Below, in pieces: positions 1 to 5,833 of a stretch of DNA of 7,176 bases (position 1 is its first letter; every line of letters begins with the position of its first letter). Under the pieces are notes generated by a model that saw nothing but the letters and a program-made list of their open reading frames with translations, had not been told where the DNA came from and ran no database searches. The stretch is from Bryobacteraceae bacterium. Its GTDB lineage: Bacteria > Acidobacteriota > Terriglobia > Bryobacterales > Bryobacteraceae. The stretch covers positions 1-7,176 of the forward strand of contig JACMLA010000481.1 in NCBI GenBank assembly GCA_014379815.1, in the 5' to 3' direction. The position numbers and the translations under genes are program-made.

Positions 1-1572
1 GCCGATGTCTGCCAGCACATTTATCCTGGCGCGATAAGTCCGCGTATCGGAAGGACGTTTGCGGGCAATCGAATCCAGCAATCGGATCGTCTTCTGAAAG
101 CTTTCCAGTGCGGCACGCTCATTGCCGAGATTGGCATGTTGTATCTCGCCTATCTTCTGATACGCCGCAGCTACTTCCGACTCTAAGTCAGGATCCCCGC
201 CCGAGTCCTTTGACAGGTTATCAAGGTACTCGAGACCTGTGCGCACGATGATCTGCCTCGCGGGCGTGGAGCCCGGCAGGTCACGAACAGCGTCGTGTAC
301 ATCAAACACGAATACACGTGCCAGCTTCCGCAGAGATTGAAAATGCCGCGTCGCAGTTTGGGCTGAGTTCCGTGAGAGTACTACGCCGGTTGTGAGCGCT
401 ATCACGACCAGTGCGGCTGCCGCGACGGGGACCCGATTTCTTCGGGTGTACTTCAGGACCCGGTACACAGTGGTAGTAGGGTGTGCCAGAACCGGCCTGT
501 GCGCCAGATGATTCCGTATATCGTCGGCGAACTGTGCAGTTGTTGCGTAGCGATCTCGCTGCGCTTTTTGCATCGCCCTTAAAACGATGCTATCGAGATC
601 GCCCGACAGGCGCCTGCAAGTTCGCTTGTCGGTCGCTGCCGAACTTGGTGGTATCAGCTCGTCGAAGCAAATCGCCAGTTCCACCGCCTGGGGCGAGTGT
701 CCCTCGATTCGATGCGGCCGTTTTCCCGTCAGGAGTTCGTAGAGGATTGCACCTAGCGAATAGATGTCCGACGCGGCGGTGGTGGGATCTCCCTGAATCT
801 GCTCCGGACTAGCGTAGTCCGGCGTCATGATGCGGGATTCATCGATGGAAGGAGCCGACGCGTCGGCGACATCGTTATACAGCAGTTTCGAGATTCCAAA
901 GTCGAGCAACTTGGGTGTTCCGGTTTCATCGACCAGAATGTTGCCCGGCTTAAGGTCCCGATGAACCACGAAGTTTTGGTGGGCGTACTCCACGCCTGCG
1001 CAAACTTCCAGGAACAGGTGAAGCTTCTGGTCGATGGATAAATTGCGCATCTGGCAATACTCGATAATCGAGTTCCCGTTAACGTACTCCATCACCAGAT
1101 AAGGCAAACCATCCGGGGTGGTGCCGCCGTCAAGCATACGCCCGATATTGGGATGCTCAAGGCTGGCAAGTATCTGGCGTTCGCGGCGAAATCGCATCAG
1201 AATGAAATCTGTATCCATTCCACGGCGAACAAGCTTTACAGCTACTTTCTTGCGGTATTGGTCGTCGTCACGCTCGGCGAGATACACCGATCCCATGCCA
1301 CCGCGACCGATCTCGCGGACGAGTCGATACACACCCACCTGTGCGGGCGGTTGTTCACTATTCTGGCCAAAAGAAACGATTGCCCGTTCGACTTTCGTGT
1401 TGACGAACCCACCTGCGCTGGCCTCGTCACTCTCCAGCAGTGATGCAACCTCCCTACGGATTTCCGGGTTGGAGTCGCAAGCATTGTCGAGCCACTGCCC
1501 GCGTGCTCTTGCGGTTATCTGAATAGCTTGTTCGAAGAGGTGCTCGATGGTTCGCCAGCTGTCGCCGGGCAT
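1..1572 (-). CDS. Transmembrane Ser/Thr protein kinase (Pkn/PknB-like), 3' end beyond window
   Basis: This gene encodes a membrane-anchored Hanks-type Ser/Thr kinase; 524 residues are visible without a frame break and the C-terminus lies off the left edge. An N-terminal helical region (about 1-75) precedes the kinase domain (about 82-355). The domain shows the glycine loop IGRGGMGSVY (88-97), the VAVK lysine K113, helix-C glutamate E131, catalytic loop HRDLKPGN (204-211, D206), DFG (224-226), YASPEQ (253-258) and SDIYSLG (268-274), so it should be active. A single hydrophobic segment (about 382-400) follows. After it comes the HDAVRDLPGSTPAR stretch (426-439) typical of acidobacterial kinases, then helical, TPR-like sequence (about 463-524) expected to be periplasmic. 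The ATG at 1572 starts 3 nt after the sigma-factor TAG, with no good Shine-Dalgarno nearby, suggesting translational coupling. The natural substrate is not visible; the neighbouring sigma factor is the obvious candidate (inference). Confidence 0.95.
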   Translation of the reverse strand, partial: MPGDSWRTIEHLFEQAIQITARARGQWLDNACDSNPEIRREVASLLESDEASAGGFVNTKVERAIVSFGQNSEQPPAQVGVYRLVREIGRGGMGSVYLAERDDDQYRKKVAVKLVRRGMDTDFILMRFRRERQILASLEHPNIGRMLDGGTTPDGLPYLVMEYVNGNSIIEYCQMRNLSIDQKLHLFLEVCAGVEYAHQNFVVHRDLKPGNILVDETGTPKLLDFGISKLLYNDVADASAPSIDESRIMTPDYASPEQIQGDPTTAASDIYSLGAILYELLTGKRPHRIEGHSPQAVELAICFDELIPPSSAATDKRTCRRLSGDLDSIVLRAMQKAQRDRYATTAQFADDIRNHLAHRPVLAHPTTTVYRVLKYTRRNRVPVAAAALVVIALTTGVVLSRNSAQTATRHFQSLRKLARVFVFDVHDAVRDLPGSTPARQIIVRTGLEYLDNLSKDSGGDPDLESEVAAAYQKIGEIQHANLGNERAALESFQKTIRLLDSIARKRPSDTRTYRARINVLADIG

Positions 1573-1575
1573 CTG

Positions 1576-2181
1576 CTATGAGACCGGCGTCTTCCCAGTC
1601 ATGTGCCGATGCAGCCATGCCTGAGCTAATCGTTCGTTGTTACGCAATTTGAAGACTGTCAGGCCGAGAGCCCGCGCCGTTTCCTCGGTTGACATCCCTC
1701 CGAAGAAACGCATTTCAATGATCTGAGCCTTCTGCTCATCGACCTCCGCGAGGGCCTTGAGTGCGTCGTCGAGGTCGACCACTTCCCTGCTCCGCTCGGC
1801 CGCGAAGCTTAGCGCTTCGTCAATGGGAACAGGCACTTCGCCGCTGCCGCGCTTGGCTGCGTGTTTACTGCGCGCATGATCCACGAGAATTTGGCGCATC
1901 AGGTGAGCGGCGACACCTATGAAGTGCGAGCGGCTCTCCCAGTCGGGCAGCTTCTGCGCCACCAGCCTGAGGTAGGTTTCATGGACAAGCGCAGTCGGCT
2001 GCAATGTCGCCGCGCTGCTCTCATTACTTAGATATCGGTTCGCTTGTTTCCGCAGTTCCTGATAAAGAACCGGAATTAAAAGATCGGCAGCCTGCTTGTT
2101 GCCGCTCTTCCATTCGACGAGCAATTGAGTCACCTGTAAGCCAACAGCCGAGTCTACGTCACCAGACATCGGGTTTATCAT
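1576..2181 (-). CDS. ECF-type RNA polymerase sigma factor, TIGR02999-like
   Basis: This 201-residue protein should bind core RNA polymerase and direct it to specific promoters. Sigma region 2 spans about 15-110, with the family-typical LQPTALVHETYLRLV (60-74) and HFIGVAAHLMRQILVDHAR (86-104). Region 4 spans about 135-195, with MRFFGGMSTEETARALGL (157-174). Two features stand out. Region 2.2 lacks the acidic D-x-x-D usual in ECF factors and reads Q-P-T-A at 61-64. In the region 4 recognition helix, the R-D/E-W expected from the family is replaced by N-N-E (181-183). The start is ambiguous: ATG at 2181 has AAGG only 1 nt upstream, while in-frame ATG at 2169 (Met5) has the same AAGG 13 nt away; neither spacing is ideal. 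The kinase gene follows in a probable operon. No anti-sigma gene is visible beside it. Confidence 0.94.
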   Translation of the reverse strand: MINPMSGDVDSAVGLQVTQLLVEWKSGNKQAADLLIPVLYQELRKQANRYLSNESSAATLQPTALVHETYLRLVAQKLPDWESRSHFIGVAAHLMRQILVDHARSKHAAKRGSGEVPVPIDEALSFAAERSREVVDLDDALKALAEVDEQKAQIIEMRFFGGMSTEETARALGLTVFKLRNNERLAQAWLHRHMTGKTPVS

Positions 2182-2237
2182 ACCTTGCGCAGCAGGGATC
2201 GGGTTTTCAGGCGTAAAGACCTAAATCCAACGGTCAG

Positions 2238-2265
2238 TTGCATTCCATTAATTGACGGGTATATA
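2238..2265 (+). promoter_or_regulatory. Candidate sigma70-like promoter of the receptor gene
   Basis: TTGCAT (2238-2243) and TATATA (2260-2265) are separated by 16 bp; an alternative -10 is TATAGT (2262-2267) at 18 bp. Transcription would begin near 2272, giving a leader of about 30 nt before the GTG start. This resembles a housekeeping promoter and would not obviously need the neighbouring ECF factor. It was found by eye without a scoring model, so confidence is low. Confidence 0.35.
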
Positions 2266-2289
2266 GTGGCGCCAACCTCGCTATGAGGT

Positions 2290-2297
2290 AGGAGGAG
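2290..2297 (+). promoter_or_regulatory. Strong Shine-Dalgarno that fixes the GTG start of the receptor
   Basis: AGGAGGAG ends 3 nt before the GTG at 2301; the AGGAGG core (2290-2295) is 5 nt upstream. It is the best ribosome binding site in the window and decides the GTG start, which also places a signal peptide at the N-terminus. A small ACCTC/GAGGT inverted repeat (2275-2289, 5-nt loop) sits immediately upstream. Confidence 0.75.
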
Positions 2298-2300
2298 TCC

Positions 2301-5300
2301 GTGAAGATTCCGGTTTCTGCAGTCTTGCTGGCGCTTGCAGCCAGCACGTCCACTGGGCAGACTTTCTACGGATCAATCGTCGGAACGGTTTCCGACGCAA
2401 CGGGAAGCGCTGTTCCACAAGCTGCTGTCACACTTACCAATCTGGGAACCTCGGACCGCCGCACAGCACCTACGGACGATTCCGGGACATACCAGTTTGT
2501 AAACCTGGTTCCAGGGCAATACCGCGTCGGAATCGAGAAGGCAGGTTTCCGCCGCTTCGCCCGTGAGCCTATCACGGTCGAAGTGCAAAGCACAGTTCGT
2601 ATCGACGTTCCCATGCAGCTGGGCGACGTTAGCCAAATCGTGGAAGTCACGGCACAGACTCAGCTGCTGCAGACAGAGAATGCGTCTCTCGGCCAGGTTG
2701 TGGAATCCCGAAAGGTTCTCGAGATGCCGCTGAACGGGCGAAATGTTTTCGGTCTGGTAGCTCTTGTTCCTGGAGTGGTTCCTGGAGGCCAATCCGGCAG
2801 CACTCCAACAGGTACCAATCCTTTTGCCTGGGGCAACTATCAGATCGGCGGCGGCCAGGCAAACCAAAGTGCGGCATTCATCGATGGCGCGCCCATTAAC
2901 ACCTCTTACGTGAACCTGACAGCGCTGGTACCTACGCAGGACGCGATTCAGGAGTTTGTCGTACAGACCAACAATCTCGGGCCGGAGTTCGGCCGACTGG
3001 CTGGGGGAGCGGTTAATCTCACAACCAAATCCGGAACCAACGCGTTTCATGGAAGCGCTTACGAGTTTTTACGGAACCGTGTACTGAATGCAAACACGTT
3101 TTTCAACAATCGGGCTGGAGTGAATCGCCCGGCTTTTTCACAAAACCAGTACGGTGCCAACGTTGGCGGTCGTATCTTCAGGGACAAGACTTTCTTCTTT
3201 GGCGGATGGGAAGGATTCCGGCTGCGCCAGGGCGCGTCTTATGTGTACTCTGTTCCAACTGACGCCATGCGCGGCGGAGACTTTTCGAATGTCCGCAGCA
3301 CGAGTGGCGCGGTGGTCCCGATCTACGATCCTCTGACTACGTGCGGTCGGCTGGGCAACGCCCCTTGCCTGAGAGACGCCAGTGGTGCAGAGATCATCAC
3401 GCGCCAGCCTTTCCCGAATAACGTGATTCCGACCAACCGTATCGACCCGGCGGCCAGGGTACTGTCGAATCTCTGGGGGCGTGCAAACAGTCCTGGTTCA
3501 GCCTTCACAGCCGTGAATAACTTCACGGCCAACGCCAGTGTGGGAGGCGACAACGATCAGTACAACGCGCGCGTGGATCATACGTTTTCTGACACCAACC
3601 GCGCCTTCTTTCGCTACACCTTCTGGAAGAATTTAAACCTTCCAATTGACCCATACCGAACGAATACGTGCGTGGACCGGTGTACCGAAACGTTCAACAC
3701 CAACCAGGCCGTGTTTGCAGATACCTTCCAGCTATCGCCGTCATTGATTGCCGATCTCCGGCTCTCGTACCTACGCTTTCATTACGACCGCACATCGCTT
3801 ACGGCCGGATATGATCTTGGGTCGCTTGGGTGGCCTAGTTCTTTGAACAACCAGGTGATCTTCCGGGTGGCTCCTCAGCCCCAGGTACAAGGCTTTAACG
3901 GTGTCTTCAGCACCAATGGTACAGGGAGCACAATCATTGCGCGGAACGACGTCTACTCGTTCGCCCCGAGTCTGACAAAGATCTGGGGGCGTCACACGTT
4001 GAAGTTTGGAGGTGAGTTTCGCCGGAATACACACAACTACTATCAGCAGAATAATCCATCGGGAAACTTCACTTTCGACGCGCTTCTAACGTCTGCTAAT
4101 CCCTTCGCGGCCGCTGGTACCGGGAACGGATTTGCCTCATTTCTGCTGGGCTATGGTAACGGGGGTGGGGTGACAAACAACGCTCTGGTTGCTGGCCAGC
4201 AGCTCTACCGTGCCTATTATGCCGGAGATCAGTTCCAGGTGAACACTCGGCTGACAGTCAACTATGGCTTGCGATTTGAGCAGATGGGGCCATGGTCCGA
4301 GCGCTTTGATCGCATGATCGTCCTGCTCCCCGATGCGCCTAACGATCTGTCCGGACCAACGCGCCTCAACCTAAGGGGCAGATTTGGCCTCGTCAACTCG
4401 CCGGATAGCCCGAGCCGAAATAATACAAAGCTCGGTAATCTTTTCTCTCCACGACTTGGTCTCGCGTATCGCCTCAATGAGAAGACGGTGATCCGCACGG
4501 GTTACGGTGTTTTCTGGCTGGGGAACGATATCGCATTCGGATTTGCTCCGAACGGTGACCCGGTTAACGCCTACACCACACCATTCAATGGGACCCTCGA
4601 TGGTTCGCTGACGCCGGCTGACAGACTAAGTAATCCTTTTCCCAGTGGGCTGGTAGCGCCGCCGGGCCGGAGCGCCAACGTCCAGCAGCTTTTCTATGGA
4701 CAGGGCATTACCGCCCCGGTTTACGATGAACCCCACGCATACGCGCAGCAGTGGAATTTCGATGTGCAACGAGAACTGCCTGGCGGACTGGCGTTGTCGG
4801 TTACGTATGCAGGCTCAAAGGGAACGCACCTGCCCGGCCCAAGCCAGCAATTAAATCAACTTCCTACCGAGTTCCTGTCGCTTGGCAGCAGGCTGCAGGA
4901 GCAAGTCCCCAATCCGTTCGTTGGGCAAGTCCAGCTTGGCGCGCTTGCTCAACCGATGGTAGCCCGGGGACAGTTACTGCGACCCTATCCCCAGTACACC
5001 GGTTTTGCGATGCAGTCTCCACCAAATCGCAATTCGGTCTGGCACTCCGGCCAATTGAAATTGCAAAAGCGATTCAACCGCGGAGGGTCCATCCTTGGCT
5101 CCTATACATGGTCGAAACTAATCAGTGACACTGACACGTTAACGGGCTGGCTGGAACCGGGAGGCGGTGCGGGCGGCGTTCAGGATAACTACAACATCCG
5201 GGCAGAGCGATCGCTTGCGTTGTATGACACCCCTCATCGCGCAGTCATTAGCTATATCGTTGACCTTCCGTTTGGCAAAGGGCAACCAATCGGAGGCGAT

Positions 5301-5783
5301 GTGACGGGGGTCATGGACAGGCTGATCTCCGGTTGGGGAATCAATGGCGTCACTACATTTCAGTCCGGAACGCCAATGCCCATAGGCGTGGCCGTTAACA
5401 CGACCAACTCCTTCGGCGGCGGTCAGCGGCCGAACCGAACAGGGGTCAGTGCAGAGCGGGACGGGTCGGCACAGGAGAGACTTAACGGCTGGTTCAACAC
5501 TGCAGCATTCTCGCTGCCCACGCCCTTCACGTTCGGCAACTCCTCGAGGACCTTGCCCGATGTCCGCTCGCACGGAATTGCGAACTACGACCTGACGGTG
5601 TTCAAGAACACTGCCATCACCGAAAGAGTAGGTTTACAGTTTCGGACTGAGATATTCAACCTGTTCAATCGTGTGAGATTCGGTTATCCTGGAACCGCGC
5701 TGGGCAATCCGCAGTTTGGAGTGATCAGCGGGCAGTACAACGATCCACGTCTGGTTCAATTCGCTATACGCCTGATATTCTGA
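2301..5783 (+). CDS. Oar-like TonB-dependent receptor with carboxypeptidase-regulatory-like N-terminal domain
   Basis: This 1160-residue protein is predicted to be an outer-membrane beta-barrel of the Oar/TonB-dependent receptor family expanded in Acidobacteriota. It begins at GTG with a signal peptide (about 1-19, cleavage probably near STGQ). A carboxypeptidase-regulatory-like beta-sandwich follows (about 21-107; GTVSDATGSAVPQAAVTLTN, then SGTYQFVNLVPGQYRV at 61-76). The TonB-box-like stretch IVEVTAQ (113-119) leads into a plug domain (about 120-245; EMPLNGRNV 141-149, AFIDGAPIN 192-200, QEFVVQTNN 217-225, GGAVNLTTKSGTN 235-247). The remaining residues form the barrel, ending in phenylalanine (RLIF), as expected for BAM recognition. 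It has only four cysteines, as two close pairs, C348/C356 and C457/C461, possibly loop disulfides. The substrate is unknown; such proteins are often annotated as carbohydrate or polymer transporters, but sequence alone does not show this. The gene is intact, and the FG-GAP gene follows 50 bp downstream on the same strand. Confidence 0.95.
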   Translation: MKIPVSAVLLALAASTSTGQTFYGSIVGTVSDATGSAVPQAAVTLTNLGTSDRRTAPTDDSGTYQFVNLVPGQYRVGIEKAGFRRFAREPITVEVQSTVRIDVPMQLGDVSQIVEVTAQTQLLQTENASLGQVVESRKVLEMPLNGRNVFGLVALVPGVVPGGQSGSTPTGTNPFAWGNYQIGGGQANQSAAFIDGAPINTSYVNLTALVPTQDAIQEFVVQTNNLGPEFGRLAGGAVNLTTKSGTNAFHGSAYEFLRNRVLNANTFFNNRAGVNRPAFSQNQYGANVGGRIFRDKTFFFGGWEGFRLRQGASYVYSVPTDAMRGGDFSNVRSTSGAVVPIYDPLTTCGRLGNAPCLRDASGAEIITRQPFPNNVIPTNRIDPAARVLSNLWGRANSPGSAFTAVNNFTANASVGGDNDQYNARVDHTFSDTNRAFFRYTFWKNLNLPIDPYRTNTCVDRCTETFNTNQAVFADTFQLSPSLIADLRLSYLRFHYDRTSLTAGYDLGSLGWPSSLNNQVIFRVAPQPQVQGFNGVFSTNGTGSTIIARNDVYSFAPSLTKIWGRHTLKFGGEFRRNTHNYYQQNNPSGNFTFDALLTSANPFAAAGTGNGFASFLLGYGNGGGVTNNALVAGQQLYRAYYAGDQFQVNTRLTVNYGLRFEQMGPWSERFDRMIVLLPDAPNDLSGPTRLNLRGRFGLVNSPDSPSRNNTKLGNLFSPRLGLAYRLNEKTVIRTGYGVFWLGNDIAFGFAPNGDPVNAYTTPFNGTLDGSLTPADRLSNPFPSGLVAPPGRSANVQQLFYGQGITAPVYDEPHAYAQQWNFDVQRELPGGLALSVTYAGSKGTHLPGPSQQLNQLPTEFLSLGSRLQEQVPNPFVGQVQLGALAQPMVARGQLLRPYPQYTGFAMQSPPNRNSVWHSGQLKLQKRFNRGGSILGSYTWSKLISDTDTLTGWLEPGGGAGGVQDNYNIRAERSLALYDTPHRAVISYIVDLPFGKGQPIGGDVTGVMDRLISGWGINGVTTFQSGTPMPIGVAVNTTNSFGGGQRPNRTGVSAERDGSAQERLNGWFNTAAFSLPTPFTFGNSSRTLPDVRSHGIANYDLTVFKNTAITERVGLQFRTEIFNLFNRVRFGYPGTALGNPQFGVISGQYNDPRLVQFAIRLIF

Positions 5784-5799
5784 CGGCAGTAGAGTTCTA

Positions 5800-5827
5800 T
5801 GCGCCGCGGTCAGATGATCGCGGCGCA
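5800..5827 (+). promoter_or_regulatory. 12-bp-stem hairpin between receptor and FG-GAP genes
   Basis: The left arm TGCGCCGCGGTC (5800-5811) pairs with the right arm GATCGCGGCGCA (5816-5827), with one G-U wobble (5809/5818) and a 4-nt loop AGAT. It starts 16 nt after the receptor stop codon and ends 6 nt before the next ATG. No T-tract follows, so it is not a classical intrinsic terminator. It may instead attenuate, pause or stabilise the receptor mRNA, or cover the ribosome binding region of the downstream gene. The base pairing is directly visible; the function is inference. Confidence 0.55.
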
Positions 5828-5833
5828 GCCAAT

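Larger units (their letters stand above)
2182..2300. promoter_or_regulatory. Divergent intergenic regulatory region
   Basis: These 119 bp separate the leftward sigma/kinase unit from the rightward receptor unit, so promoters for both should lie here. The region is locally A+T-richer (about 2222-2265) than the flanking genes. A rightward promoter candidate is listed separately. A weaker leftward candidate on the minus strand is TTGGCG (2275-2270), 17-bp spacer, ATTAAT (2252-2247), which would overlap the rightward one and allow co-regulation. No operator of a known family was recognised. Placement is strong because of the divergent starts; individual boxes are guesses by eye. Confidence 0.55.

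Noticed and set aside
1118..1522. Overlapping plus-strand open frames (also 1153-1443 and 483-812) opposite the kinase gene
   Set aside because: They are antisense to a kinase domain with every catalytic motif intact, and their translations show low-complexity, R/S-rich composition without recognisable domains.
2168..2206. Direct repeat ATCGGGTTT at 2168-2176 and 2198-2206
   Set aside because: Only 9 bp and two copies, one inside the sigma coding start; compatible with chance and not supported as an operator.
2252..2257. TTGACG as the -35 box of the receptor promoter
   Set aside because: The sequence 17 bp downstream (near 2275-2280) is ACCTCG-like and is no -10 element; TTGCAT with TATATA is better.
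2373..3050. Minus-strand open frame of 225 codons opposite the receptor
   Set aside because: It is antisense to the signal peptide, regulatory-like domain and plug of the receptor, which are clearly coding; no domain and no ribosome binding site were seen.
5139..5573. Minus-strand open frame of 144 codons opposite the receptor C-terminal barrel
   Set aside because: It is a shadow of the intact plus-strand receptor frame without recognisable protein features.
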